Shown here: positions 16,487 to 25,350 of the stretch, in pieces
How positions within the stretch are numbered: position 1 is the first letter of the stretch
Layout: each line of letters opens with the position of its first letter
Assembly (NCBI RefSeq): GCF_001515525.1
Contig: NZ_BCNQ01000015.1
Location: forward strand, 1-64,000
Direction: 5' to 3'
DNA: 64,000 bases
Source of the DNA: Piscicoccus intestinalis NBRC 104926
GTDB taxonomy: Bacteria; Actinomycetota; Actinomycetes; Actinomycetales; Dermatophilaceae
Made by a program: the position numbers and the translations under genes
Notes under the pieces: model-generated
The model's input: the letters and a program-made list of their open reading frames with translations, nothing else
Database searches by the model: none
Told to the model about the DNA's origin: nothing

Positions 16487-16581
16487 GGGTCCTCCCGCGC
16501 CGCACGTTGATACGTTCCGGCTCGTGCCATCGCTCGGGCCCGGAACCCTCAGTGTCGCAGCGATACTCGTGCCCGCCCCGG

Positions 16582-17667
16582 CTATTTCTCCTTACGGGTA
16601 ACCCCGTCGGCCTCCCAGTTGTCCGCGTTCTTCTTACTGGGCTGCACTCGGGGCGGCTCGCCGGGCATTTTGGGATAGTCGGGGGGAAAGTTCAGTTCGC
16701 CGCCCGGCAGCTCCTCCCACAGCCGCAGCAGCGGTTCGAGGCTGAACGCGGTGTCGTCGATGCCCGCCCAGGGGTCGCCGTCGGCGAGACGCTCCGGCAC
16801 GGTGAAGAGGTTGAACGCGCGGGGGTCGCTCACCTCGGCGAGTTCGTCCCACGTCAGCGGCGTGGAGACCGGCGCGCCGGGCAGCGGGCGAAGCGAGTAG
16901 GCCGAGGCGATCGTGCGGTCGCGGTTGTTCTGGTTGAAGTCGACGAAGATGCGCTCGCCGCGTTCCTCCTTCCACCAGTTCACGGTGACGCCCTCGTCGC
17001 GCCGAGCCAATTCGCGGCCGAACCCGATCGCCGCGTGCCGCACGTCGGTGAACTCCCAGCGCGGCTCGATGCGCACGTAGATGTGCACTCCGCGGTTGCC
17101 GGAGGTCTTCAAGTAGCCGGTGATGCCCAGCTCCTCCAGCAGCTCCCGCGCCACGCCGGCGACGCGGCGGGCGTCGGCGAAGGTCGTGCCCGGCTGCGGG
17201 TCGAGGTCGAGGCGCAGCTCGTCGGGCCGGTCGACGTCGGCGCGACGCACCGGCCACGGGTGGAACGTCAACGCCCCCATCTGCGCACACCACACCGGCA
17301 CCGCCACCTGCGTCGGGCAGATCTCCGAGGCGGTGCGGCCCGAGGGGAACGTGATCGACACCGTCTCCACGAAGTCGGGGGCGCCCTTGGGAACCCGCTT
17401 CTGGTAGAACGCGTCCGCGTTGCGGTCGGCCGGGCCGGTGGCGAGTTTCATGCCCTCGCGCACGCCGTTCGGCCAGCGCTCCAGCGCCGTCGGGCGCTCC
17501 CGCAACGCCCGCATGAGACCGTCTCCGACGTCGGCGAAGAACTGCGCGACCCCCAGCTTGGTGACCTGCGGGCTCGTCTCCGTGGCCTCGTAGATCACCC
17601 GCTCGGGGCTCGAGATGCGCACCTCACGGTCTCCGGCCTGCACGTACGCCTCGGAGGTCTTCGCCAT
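16582..17667 (-). CDS. LigD-type DNA polymerase/primase domain protein
   Basis: A 361-residue stand-alone archaeo-eukaryotic-primase (LigD_Pol) protein of bacterial end joining, which fills gaps and adds nucleotides at DNA ends. Visible motifs are ELRLDLDPQPGTTFADAR (catalytic DxD), LKTSGNRGVHIYVRIEP (SGxRGxH) and RIFVDFNQNNRDRTIASAYSLRP (third Asp). There is no ligase or phosphoesterase domain, so ligation must come from another protein, plausibly the LigC gene at 10489. No Ku is in the window. The ATG 17667 is 7 nt after TAGGTT, a likely leaderless promoter. Divergent from msrB. Confidence 0.88.
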   Translation of the reverse strand: MAKTSEAYVQAGDREVRISSPERVIYEATETSPQVTKLGVAQFFADVGDGLMRALRERPTALERWPNGVREGMKLATGPADRNADAFYQKRVPKGAPDFVETVSITFPSGRTASEICPTQVAVPVWCAQMGALTFHPWPVRRADVDRPDELRLDLDPQPGTTFADARRVAGVARELLEELGITGYLKTSGNRGVHIYVRIEPRWEFTDVRHAAIGFGRELARRDEGVTVNWWKEERGERIFVDFNQNNRDRTIASAYSLRPLPGAPVSTPLTWDELAEVSDPRAFNLFTVPERLADGDPWAGIDDTAFSLEPLLRLWEELPGGELNFPPDYPKMPGEPPRVQPSKKNADNWEADGVTRKEK

Positions 17668-17681
17668 GAGGGTCAACCTAC

Positions 17682-17811
17682 GCACTGGACACCGTTCGGG
17701 GAACCGGGCACCGGCGCGGAGACGGGACACCTGCCTGGCGACGGGACCCCTGCGATCGGCAGTGTCCCGTCCGGGTCGTGCGTGTCCCGTCGAGGAGCCG
17801 GTGTCCAGTGC
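17682..17811. repeat. Nested inverted repeat between ligD-pol and msrB
   Basis: Outer perfect 13-bp arms GCACTGGACACCG (17682-17694) and CGGTGTCCAGTGC (17799-17811) enclose two GACGGGAC-type units (17721-17730, 17740-17748) and two GTGTCCCGTC units (17762-17771, 17782-17791) in opposite orientation. Different sequence from the ACTGCGTGTC repeats. It sits in a divergent gap. Confidence 0.75.
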
Positions 17812-17892
17812 CTCGTCGAGCCCTCCACGAGCGCCGACGCAGCCCGAGCGGCCCGCGGGAACCTTGCCGGGCCTCGCGGTGTTGCACGAGCT

Positions 17893-18312
17893 ATGGACCA
17901 CACCGACAGCACCTACCCCGTGCAGCGCAGCGACGCCGAATGGCGCGAGCTGCTCTCCCCCGCCGAGTACCAGGTGCTCCGGCAGGCCGGCACCGAGCGC
18001 CCGTTCGTCGGCGAGTACACCGACACCACCGAGGAGGGCGTCTACAGCTGCCGCGCCTGCGGCGCCGAGTTGTTCCGCAGCGAACACAAATTCGCCAGCC
18101 ACTGCGGTTGGCCGTCGTTCTACGTGCCGTCGGCCGAAGACGGCGTCGAGTACATCGAGGACAACAGCCTCGGCATGCGCCGCGTCGAGGTGCGCTGCTC
18201 CAACTGCGGCTCCCACCTCGGGCACGTCTTCGAGGGCGAGGGCTACCCCACGCCCACCGACCAGCGGTACTGCATCAACTCGATCTCGATGCGCTTCGAG
18301 CCCAAGCAGTAG
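17893..18312 (+). CDS. msrB: Peptide-methionine (R)-S-oxide reductase MsrB
   Basis: A 139-residue enzyme that repairs methionine-R-sulfoxide. Two zinc CxxC pairs (YSCRACGAELF and RCSNCGSHLGHVF), HCGWPSF, and the catalytic Cys in QRYCINSISMRF are all present. The substrate-binding loop GEGYPTPTDQRYC is intact. The length is normal for the single-domain form. The start MDHTDSTYPVQRSDAEW matches the family. Cytoplasmic and monocistronic; a palindromic repeat follows within 15 nt of the stop. Confidence 0.95.
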   Translation: MDHTDSTYPVQRSDAEWRELLSPAEYQVLRQAGTERPFVGEYTDTTEEGVYSCRACGAELFRSEHKFASHCGWPSFYVPSAEDGVEYIEDNSLGMRRVEVRCSNCGSHLGHVFEGEGYPTPTDQRYCINSISMRFEPKQ

Positions 18313-18324
18313 ACCCGCCTCCGT

Positions 18325-18396
18325 CCTGAAAACTGCGTGTCACGGTGAGGACTGCGATACGAACCGCAGTCCCGACCACGACACGCAGTTTTCAGG
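18325..18396. repeat. Palindromic repeat, copy 4
   Basis: 31-nt arms 18325-18355 (begins CCTGAAAACTGCGTGTCACG) and 18366-18396 with four mismatches, around loop GATACGAACC. It fills the whole space between the convergent msrB and phaC stops, so it may act as a bidirectional terminator. Confidence 0.85.
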
Positions 18397-18405
18397 GAAG
18401 TTGGG

Positions 18406-20010
18406 TCAGGCGACCTCGTCGCGCACGTAGGCGCCGGGGGCGGCGCCGAGGGTGGGCTCGCCGCCGCCGAGTTCGGTCGGGGCGTCGACGAGGTCGCCGC
18501 TGTGGTCGGCCGACCACTTCGTCCACTCGGTCCACCACGAACCGGACTGCTTGGTGGCCTGCGCGCGCCACGTCTCGGCGTCGACGTCACCGGCCCCACC
18601 GCCCGTGAAGTAGCTCGCCTTCGGGTTGCTCGGCGGGTTGACCAGGCTCGCGATGTGACCGGCGTTGCTCAGCACGTAGGTGACGTCGTCGCTGCCGACG
18701 AGTTCGGTCGTGCGGTAGGTGCCCTGCCACGGCGTGAGGTGGTCGGTCACCGCGCCCTGCACGAACACGGGCACGTCGATCTTCGACGCGTCGAACGGGG
18801 AGCCGAGGTAGCTCGCTTCGCCCCGGCCCGCCATCGGGCTCGTCTTGAACAGGTCGAGGAACTCGCTGTGCAGCGTCGCCGGCAGCCGGGTGCCGTCGGC
18901 GTTCCACGCGAGGATGTCGAAGGCCGGCGGGTCCTGACCCATGAGGTAGTTGTTCACCCAGTAGTTCCACACCAGGTCGTCCGGGCGAAGCCAGGTGAAG
19001 GCCGACCCCATCTGCTTGGCGCCGAACACGCCCTTGCTCTTCGACAGTCGCCGGGCCAGGCCGAGAACCGCGTCGTTGGAGAACGAGTTCATCGGGTACG
19101 GCCCGCGCCAGTCGAGCAGCGTGACCGCGAAGGCCGCGGCGTTGACCGAGTCCCCGCCGGTGTCCGCGAGACGGTTGAGCACCGTGGACTCGACGAGCCC
19201 GCCCGCGCAGAACCCGATGACGTTGACCTTCGGCGCGCCGGTCGCCGCCCGGATCTCGTCGATCGCCGCCAGGACCCGCTCGCCGTAGGTGTCCAGGCCC
19301 CACGAGGCGTGCTGCTTCTCGGGGTTGCGCCAGCTGAGCATGAAGGTCTGCAGCTCCTGGGAGACCGCGTACTCCACGAAGCTGCGGCCCGGCGCGAGGT
19401 CGAGGAAGTAGTACCGCCCGATCGGCGGGGGAACGACCAGCGTCGGGATCTCGCGGACCTTCTCGGTGGCCGGCGTGTACTGGATGACCTCGGCGACCTC
19501 GTCGCGGGCGATGACGGCCCCCGCCGTGACGGCCAGGTCCTGCCCGACGGTGAACGCGCCGCGCTTGACCTGCGACGGCATCGCGCCGTTGCGCACGAGG
19601 TCGTCGGCCCAGTGGGTCAGGCCCGTGACGACGCTGCGGCCGCCGGTCTCGTAGGCGCGCTTGAGCGCGGCCGGGTTCGACCAGAAGAAGTTCGTCGGAG
19701 CCAGCGCGCTGGTCGCGATCCCGGTCGCGAACCGCAGCGCGGGCAGCTGCTTCACGCCCGCCTTGTCGAGGCGGTCGGTGATGCGGTCGGCCATGGCGCA
19801 CCAGGCGAGGTAACCCTGCGCCCAGGCGCGGTAGACGGCGTTCTCACGCCAGGTCGGGTCCTTGAAACGGGCGTCCTTGGGGTGGGGCTCGATCGGCGAG
19901 GTGCCCGAGCCGACTCGCAGCAGGTCGACCCACAGGCCGACGACCTCCTGCCCGGCTCCCGGCACCTGCCGCAGCAGGCGACCCGCATCGTCGAGGTTTT
20001 CGCGCAACAT
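18406..20010 (-). CDS. phaC: Poly(3-hydroxyalkanoate) synthase PhaC
   Basis: Polymerises 3-hydroxyacyl-CoA into storage polyester on the granule surface. About 534 residues, single-subunit class I/II-like. An N-terminal domain (NFFWSNPAALKRAYETGGRS) is followed by an alpha/beta-hydrolase core with the lipase-like box NVIGFCAGGLVEST (Cys nucleophile) and the catalytic His in YVLSNAGHIASLVNPP. The typical LLDWRGPYPMNSFSND and DDLVWNYWVNNYLMG are present. ATG 20010 is preferred; TAACAT lies 8 nt upstream. No phaA or phaB is adjacent; fadA/fadB at 31-35 kb could supply precursors (inference). Confidence 0.9.
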   Translation of the reverse strand: MLRENLDDAGRLLRQVPGAGQEVVGLWVDLLRVGSGTSPIEPHPKDARFKDPTWRENAVYRAWAQGYLAWCAMADRITDRLDKAGVKQLPALRFATGIATSALAPTNFFWSNPAALKRAYETGGRSVVTGLTHWADDLVRNGAMPSQVKRGAFTVGQDLAVTAGAVIARDEVAEVIQYTPATEKVREIPTLVVPPPIGRYYFLDLAPGRSFVEYAVSQELQTFMLSWRNPEKQHASWGLDTYGERVLAAIDEIRAATGAPKVNVIGFCAGGLVESTVLNRLADTGGDSVNAAAFAVTLLDWRGPYPMNSFSNDAVLGLARRLSKSKGVFGAKQMGSAFTWLRPDDLVWNYWVNNYLMGQDPPAFDILAWNADGTRLPATLHSEFLDLFKTSPMAGRGEASYLGSPFDASKIDVPVFVQGAVTDHLTPWQGTYRTTELVGSDDVTYVLSNAGHIASLVNPPSNPKASYFTGGGAGDVDAETWRAQATKQSGSWWTEWTKWSADHSGDLVDAPTELGGGEPTLGAAPGAYVRDEVA

Positions 20011-20199
20011 GAACGCACATGTTATCGGCACCGTGCTCGGCTCCGCAGACACCGCGCGCGATTCGGACATGTCGCGCGCCGACCCGGAACACCGCCTCCC
20101 CACGCGTGTCGGGCGGGAGCCGGTCGGGAGCCAGCCCGGAGCCAGCCCGGAGCCGGGCCCAACGACCCGAACGACCCCGGGCCGAAGCCCCAGCGCCCG

Positions 20200-20931
20200 T
20201 TACGGCAGCTCGGCGACCGCCTGGGCCAGCTCGACGCGGGGTCCGGTGTAGAACGGGATCTCCTCGCGCACGTGCAGCCGGGCGCGGCTGGCGCGCAGCT
20301 CACGCATGAGGTCGACGATGCGGTGCAGCTCGTCGGCCTCGAACGCCAGCACCCACTCGTAGTCGCCGAGTGCGAAGCTGGCGATCGTGTTGGCGCGCAC
20401 GTCGGGGTAGTCCCGGGCCATCTGCCCGTGCTCGCGCAGCATGTCGCGGCGCTCGGCGTCGTCGAGCACGTACCAGTCGTAGGAGCGCACGAACGGGTAG
20501 ACGCACACGTAGTCGCGGGCCCGCTCGCCGGCGAGGAAGGCCGGCAGGTGGCTCTTGTTGAACTCGGCGGGGCGGTGCAGCGCGACGACCGACCACACCG
20601 GCTCCAGGTGCGCCCCGAGGCGGGTACGGCGCAACCCGCGGTAGGCGGCCTGGGCGGCCTCGATCGTCGGCGCGTGCCACCAGAACATGAGGTCGGCGTC
20701 GGCGCGCAGGCCGGCGACGTCGTAGACGCCGCGCACGACGAGATCCTGATCGGCCAGCCCGGCGAGCAGCTCCTCGACCTCGGCGGCCATCCGCGCGCGC
20801 TCCGCCTCGTCGCGCGGTAGCGGCGTAGAGACCTTGAACACCGACCACATCGCGTAGCGGATCGTGGCGTTGAGCTCCTTGATGCGGCGGGCGTTGGGGT
20901 TCTCGGGCGTCGTCGGCGTCGCGTCGGTCAT
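20200..20931 (-). CDS. hemQ: Coproheme decarboxylase HemQ/ChdC
   Basis: The last step of the coproporphyrin-dependent heme pathway of Gram-positive bacteria: H2O2-dependent decarboxylation of coproheme to heme b. 243 residues, chlorite-dismutase-like fold. Conserved regions are [43 protein letters not shown], the [16 protein letters not shown] strand with the active-site Tyr, and [14 protein letters not shown]. The start is the ATG at 20931, 4 nt after the antiporter stop, so both are probably one transcript. HemE of the same pathway is at 28374. Confidence 0.92.
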   Translation of the reverse strand: MTDATPTTPENPNARRIKELNATIRYAMWSVFKVSTPLPRDEAERARMAAEVEELLAGLADQDLVVRGVYDVAGLRADADLMFWWHAPTIEAAQAAYRGLRRTRLGAHLEPVWSVVALHRPAEFNKSHLPAFLAGERARDYVCVYPFVRSYDWYVLDDAERRDMLREHGQMARDYPDVRANTIASFALGDYEWVLAFEADELHRIVDLMRELRASRARLHVREEIPFYTGPRVELAQAVAELP

Positions 20932-20935
20932 GGCC

Positions 20936-22257
20936 TCATTCTCGCGATGCCGGCTCGAGATCGTGACGGGCCCCCTCCAACCAGCGCATCGCCGCGGTCG
21001 CGGTCGCGCCATGGACCAGCACCGAGACGAGGATCGTGAAGGCCACCGTCGCCCACAGCTGCTCCGCGCCGGCGAAGTCGGTCTGGCCGAACGCGTACGC
21101 GACGTAGTAGATCGAGCCGACCCCGCGGACCCCGAAGAAGGCGGTGACCAGGCGCTCCCGCGGTCCGAGTTCGCCGGCGTTGTGGGTGTCGTGCCGGCGG
21201 CCGCGCCCGAGGGCGATCAGCCCGCACACCGGGCGCACGAGGAGCACGAGCGCGAGCCCGACCGCGGCGCCCTGCCACGACAGATGGGCGAGCAGGCCGT
21301 CGGCGAGGGCCACGCCGACGAGCATGAGCAGCAGCAGCGTCAGCAGCAGCTCGAAGTACTCGATGACCTCGTGCATGTGCCCGTGGTAGTGGTGATGCCG
21401 CTCCTGGGCCCGCAGCACGAGCGCGCTGACGAAGACGGCGAGAAAGCCCCAGCCGTGCAGCACCTCGGTGAGGCCGTAGATCGCCAGCGTCGCCGCGAGC
21501 GCCAGCAGCGGCTGCCCGCGTTCGGCGAGCCGCAGCGACTGCAACCGGCTCCGAAACGCGATCTGTCCCAGCGCCCATCCGCCGACCGCGCCGACGAGCA
21601 CCCCGATGACGGTCTTGAGCAACACCTCGCTCAGGAGCCAGCCCGCGGCCCACTGCGTCGGGGAACCCTGCGTGGCCAGGTAGATCGCCGCGTACACGAA
21701 CGGGAAGGCGAACGCGTCGTTGAGCCCGGCCTCGCTGGTCAGCGCGAAGCGCACCTCGTCGTGCTCGTCGACGAGTTCGTCGGTCTCGTCGTGCTCCAGG
21801 GTCGGGCCCGCGACCTGCACGTCGGCGGCGAGCACCGGGTCGGTCGGGGCGAGCGCCGCGCCGAGCAGCAATGCCGTGGCGGGCGCCAACCCCATGGCCC
21901 ACCAGCCGAGCAGCGCCACCGCCGCGATGCACAGCGGCATCGCGATCACGAGCAACCGCCACGTCGAGCCCACCGCCTCCAGGAGCTCCAGCAGCGCGGG
22001 TCCAGGGGCCGGTCGAGCGCCAGCCCGACGCCCATGAGCGCGACGATGACCGTCAGCTCGGCGAGGTGCTCGGTGGCCGAGTCGTGCGCCAGCGGGCTGA
22101 TCGGCACCCCGCCGGTCCACGGCAGCACCCCGACGACGACGCCGACGAGGATGAGCACGATCGGCGGCGAGGCGGGCAGCCGCTGCAGCATCGTCGGCAG
22201 CACCACGGCCAGCAGCAGCGCCAGCCCCACGACGAGATAGAGGACGTCGGCGTTCAC
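20936..22257 (-). pseudogene. Na+/H+ antiporter (CPA1/NhaP type), frameshifted
   Basis: A multi-span cation:proton antiporter. The N-terminal part (MNADVLYLVVGLALLLAVVLP..., GVGLALDRPLDP) is in one frame; the rest (GSTWRLLVIAMPLCIA..., [41 protein letters not shown]) is in another. The frames must switch near 21965-21980; the total length of 1322 nt is not a multiple of three. Family signatures TDPV and ND, which carry ion-translocating acids, are intact. This is either a real one-base deletion or a sequencing error in GC-rich DNA. The start is GTG 22257. hemQ follows immediately. Confidence 0.85.
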
Positions 22258-22300
22258 CGCTGCATCGTGACAGCTACTGGCGGTGCCGGTGGAGCAGGGT

Positions 22301-23167
22301 TCACGGCCGCGTCACGGACTCGATCGGGGTGCGCAGCACGCCGAGCCGCTCGACCTCGACCTCGACTGTGTCGCCGTCGTTGAGCAGCCACTGCGGGGTG
22401 CGGGCGTACCCGACTCCGGACGGCGTGCCGGTGCACAGGATGTCGCCGGCGCGCAGCGTGAACGTGCGCGAGATGAGCGCGAGCGTCTCGCCGGCCTCGT
22501 AGATCTGCCGGTCGGTGCTGCTCTCCTGCACGGTCTGCCCGTTGACGCGGGTGCGGATCGCCAGCCCGTCGCGCAGGCCGCCCACCTCGTCGGCGGTGAC
22601 CAGCGGGCCGATCGGCCCCGAGCGGTCGGCGTTCTTGCCGAGAATCCACTGGCTCGTCAGCTTCTGGGCGATGCGGGCGGTGAGGTCGTTGAACGTCGAG
22701 TAGCCCAGGATCGCCGCGCGCGCCTCGTCGGCGTCGACGTCGGTCAGATCGGCGCCGACCCAGGCCGCCACCTCCCCCTCCCAGTCGAGACCGTTCTCGT
22801 CCTGGGGCACCGGCACCGGCACCCCACCGACGACGAGCGAGCGCGTCCAGCGCGCGAACAGAGTGGGATACGGCGCCTGGTCCTGACCCGCGAACGAACC
22901 CTCCGCGATGTGGTCCCGGTAGTTCAGCCCGATGCAGATGACGCGGGCCTCGGGCAGCACCGGCGGCACGAGGTCACCCGCCTGCACATCGACCTCCCTG
23001 CCGTCGGGCGCCGCGAGCGCGCGCCTCGGGTCGCTCCAGAAGTCTCGAAGCGGCGCGACCAGCGTGGCCGGCCCGGTCGTCGGCGTGTCCAACGCCTGGG
23101 TGCTCGCCACCCACACCTGCTCACTCGTGTCACTGGTGGCTGCCGAACGCACCCCGATGAGTCGCAT
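22301..23167 (-). CDS. Fumarylacetoacetate hydrolase (FAH) family protein
   Basis: A 288-residue enzyme of the FAH superfamily, which cleaves or isomerises 2,4-diketo acids at the end of aromatic degradation. It has ICIGLNYRDHIAE (catalytic His-containing helix), LDWEGEVAAWVG (metal ligands), GYSTFNDLTAR, KNADRSGPIGPLVTADEV and LRAGDILCTGTPSGVG. The ATG at 23167 has a GGAGA-type RBS. It diverges from a GntR regulator across a 61-bp gap and probably belongs to its regulon together with the monooxygenase and transporter beyond. Substrate unknown. Confidence 0.88.
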   Translation of the reverse strand: MRLIGVRSAATSDTSEQVWVASTQALDTPTTGPATLVAPLRDFWSDPRRALAAPDGREVDVQAGDLVPPVLPEARVICIGLNYRDHIAEGSFAGQDQAPYPTLFARWTRSLVVGGVPVPVPQDENGLDWEGEVAAWVGADLTDVDADEARAAILGYSTFNDLTARIAQKLTSQWILGKNADRSGPIGPLVTADEVGGLRDGLAIRTRVNGQTVQESSTDRQIYEAGETLALISRTFTLRAGDILCTGTPSGVGYARTPQWLLNDGDTVEVEVERLGVLRTPIESVTRP

Positions 23168-23184
23168 TCGCAATCTCCTCTCCC

Positions 23185-23221
23185 TAAACCCTTGTAAAGG
23201 TTGACATGTTTTATGCACACT
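23185..23221. promoter_or_regulatory. Divergent promoter/operator of the FAH-GntR cluster
   Basis: This AT-rich patch in a 61-bp divergent gap carries the dyad AACCCTTGTAAAGGTT (AACC/GGTT arms), in the style of GntR sites. For the plus strand, TTGTAA (23192-23197) and CACACT (23216-23221) are 18 bp apart, and CACACT is 7 nt before the GntR ATG, so a leaderless start is possible. Best guess: GntR autoregulates here and controls both directions. Confidence 0.45.
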
Positions 23222-23228
23222 AGCGCCT

Positions 23229-24023
23229 ATGAGTCCGTCGAGCGCGTCGTCCGCACCGTCTCCCCGACCGGGTGGGGAGTCGCCGCTGGGGGCGTTGTCG
23301 ATCCTGCCCGCCCGATCGCGGTCCGAACAGCTCGCCGACGTGCTCGCCGGGCACATCGACGGCAAGGGGCTGCGCGGAGGCGACCGCGTCGGCACCCTCG
23401 AGGACATCCGCGCCGAGACCGGCTTCGCGCGCGCCACGGTCAGCGAGGCGGTCCGCCTGCTGCGCGAGCGCGGCACGCTCGAGATCCGGCCCGGCCGCGG
23501 CGGCGGCATCTACGTCGCCGACCAGACGCCCGTCGTGCGGATGCGACACACGCTGCTGTCGGCGCAGGCCGGGGCCGACGATGTGGCCTACGCCATCGAG
23601 CTGCGCGAGGGACTCGAGGAGCCGGTCGCTCGCGCCGCCGCCCGCACGTGCACGCCGACCGACGCCCAGCACCTGCGTGACGCGGTGCGGGAGCTGGCCG
23701 ACAGCGCCGACTACGAGACCTTCATCCGGCGCAACTGGGCCCTGCACGAGCAGATCGCCGCGCTGTGCCCCAACCCGATGATGGGCGCGGTCTACACGAG
23801 CTGCCTCGGCTACCTCGTGCGCACCAATCCCCGCTACGACGACGTCGAGGCCGACGCCTACATCGCGCAGCGGGCGGCCGTGCACGAACGACTCGTCGAG
23901 GCGATCATCGCGGCCGACGCCAGCGCCATCGCCGACGCGGTGCGCGAACACAACCTCACCGACCCAGAACTCGGCACCGCCCGCGGCGCCGGCGCGCCCG
24001 CGCAGGAAGGACCGGTCCGATGA
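23229..24023 (+). CDS. GntR-family regulator (FadR subfamily)
   Basis: A 264-residue repressor. The winged HTH lies at about residues 30-95 (RSEQLADVLAGHIDGKGLRGGDRVGTLEDIRAETGFARATVSEAVRLLRERGTLEIRPGRGGGIYV). The all-helical FCD ligand domain follows, with the metal-binding pattern ELREGLEEPVA, NWALHEQIAAL and ERLVEAIIAADA. Such regulators sense carboxylic acids. The gene overlaps the DUF3500 gene by an ATGA, so the two are translated together, and it diverges from the FAH gene. Role inferred: pathway-specific repressor of this catabolic cluster. Confidence 0.88.
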   Translation: MSPSSASSAPSPRPGGESPLGALSILPARSRSEQLADVLAGHIDGKGLRGGDRVGTLEDIRAETGFARATVSEAVRLLRERGTLEIRPGRGGGIYVADQTPVVRMRHTLLSAQAGADDVAYAIELREGLEEPVARAAARTCTPTDAQHLRDAVRELADSADYETFIRRNWALHEQIAALCPNPMMGAVYTSCLGYLVRTNPRYDDVEADAYIAQRAAVHERLVEAIIAADASAIADAVREHNLTDPELGTARGAGAPAQEGPVR

Positions 24024-25273
24024 CCCAGGCCAGCGGCGACTACCGCGCACACCTCTTCCCGCCGGGGCACCCGCGCATCGAGTCGCTGCGCGGCCTGGAC
24101 GCCTGCGAGTACGCGCCGCGGGCCCGTCACGACGAGTTCACCGGCGGGCTCATCGACGGCTGGCGCCGCCTCTACAAGCAGCCGTTCGTCGGCGTGACCA
24201 GCGACGGGACGCTACGCGAGGGCCTGTACGACGGCGACCTCGACGTGCCGGAGGCCGACCGCGCGCCCGTCGCGGCGATGGTCGCCGCCGCCTCCGAACT
24301 GCTCGACATCACCACCGACGACGAGCGGGCGCGGCTGTGCCACGGCGTCGACGCCGTCGAATGGCAGACGTGGGCCAACCCCGAGTTCCTCCAGTTCGAC
24401 ACCGGCCTGCGGCTGGAGTTCAGCCGGCCCGAGGTCGTCGAGGCGTTTCTGCGGCTCGTGCAGGCGTCGACGAGCCCTCGCGGGTACGAGCTGATCCGCA
24501 CGGCGATGCGCATCAACGGCTTCCTCGGCGACGTCGTCGGATTGCCCGGCATCATGAACGAACTCAGCTACAACGTCGCACTCTACGGCGAGCCGCACGC
24601 CACCGACCCCTGGGGCTGGCAGCTGTACGGGCACCACTGCGCGGTCAACTGCCTGGTCGCCGGCGGCGCGATGGTCGTCTCCCCCGTCTTCCTCGGCGCC
24701 GAGCCGAACGAGATCGACGCGGGACCGCACGCCGGCACGGTCGCCTTCACCGAGCGCATCGCGCTCGGCCGGGCGATCATGGCGCAGCTGACCGACTCCC
24801 AGCGCGGCCAGGCGATCACCTACGACGCGCTCGTCGATCCCGCGATGCCGCCGGGGCGGGTGCACCCCGGCGACGAACGGCACCTCGCGGGCGCCTTCCA
24901 GGACAACCGGGTGATCCCCTACGAGGGCGTGAAGGCCGCCGAACTCTCGCCCGCGGCACAGGACCTCGTCTGGGAACTGCTCGCGGACTTCTCCTGCCTC
25001 CTGCCCGCGGGGCCCGCCCGCCGCCGCGACGCGCAGGTGCGCGCCCACGTTGCGGACACCTGGCTGAGCTGGATCGGCGGCACCGGCGCGAACGAGCCCT
25101 ACTACCTGCGCGTCCAGAGCCCGGTCGTCATCGCCGAACTCGACCACCACTGCGGGGTGTTCCTCACCAACGACACCCCCGCCCCGTTCCACATCCACAC
25201 GGTGCTGCGCACCCCCAACGGCAACGACTACGGCCGCGCCCTCGTGCGCGCCCACGGGCGCGGCGCGCGCTGA
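24020..25273 (+). CDS. DUF3500 domain protein
   Basis: 417 residues, a full-length DUF3500 protein of unknown biochemical function. Recognisable blocks are YKQPFVGVTSDGTLREGLY, EWQTWANPEFLQFDTGLRLE, YGEPHATDPWGWQLYGHHCAVN, and the C-terminal IAELDHHCGVFLTND, PAPFHIHTVLRTPNGNDYG. The last two hold several histidines and an acid, compatible with metal binding (inference only). No signal peptide. Translationally coupled to the GntR regulator upstream; an AAHS transporter and FAD monooxygenase follow. Its place suggests an enzymatic step on the imported compound or its product. Confidence 0.8.
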   Translation: MTQASGDYRAHLFPPGHPRIESLRGLDACEYAPRARHDEFTGGLIDGWRRLYKQPFVGVTSDGTLREGLYDGDLDVPEADRAPVAAMVAAASELLDITTDDERARLCHGVDAVEWQTWANPEFLQFDTGLRLEFSRPEVVEAFLRLVQASTSPRGYELIRTAMRINGFLGDVVGLPGIMNELSYNVALYGEPHATDPWGWQLYGHHCAVNCLVAGGAMVVSPVFLGAEPNEIDAGPHAGTVAFTERIALGRAIMAQLTDSQRGQAITYDALVDPAMPPGRVHPGDERHLAGAFQDNRVIPYEGVKAAELSPAAQDLVWELLADFSCLLPAGPARRRDAQVRAHVADTWLSWIGGTGANEPYYLRVQSPVVIAELDHHCGVFLTNDTPAPFHIHTVLRTPNGNDYGRALVRAHGRGAR

Positions 25274-25350
25274 CGCCCGGCTGCGCCAGCCCGCCTCCGA
25301 CTCATCGACCTGCGCTGAACCTGCGCTCGACCTGCCCCGAAGGAGTGGCC

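Noticed and set aside
16507-17892. Long plus-strand frame preceding msrB
   Set aside because: Only the part from 17893 is MsrB; the rest is antisense to the LigD polymerase gene and the nested repeat.
15088-18396. CRISPR-like array from the repeated palindromes
   Set aside because: Copies are not evenly spaced, spacers are genes, and no cas genes are present; the units are dispersed palindromes.
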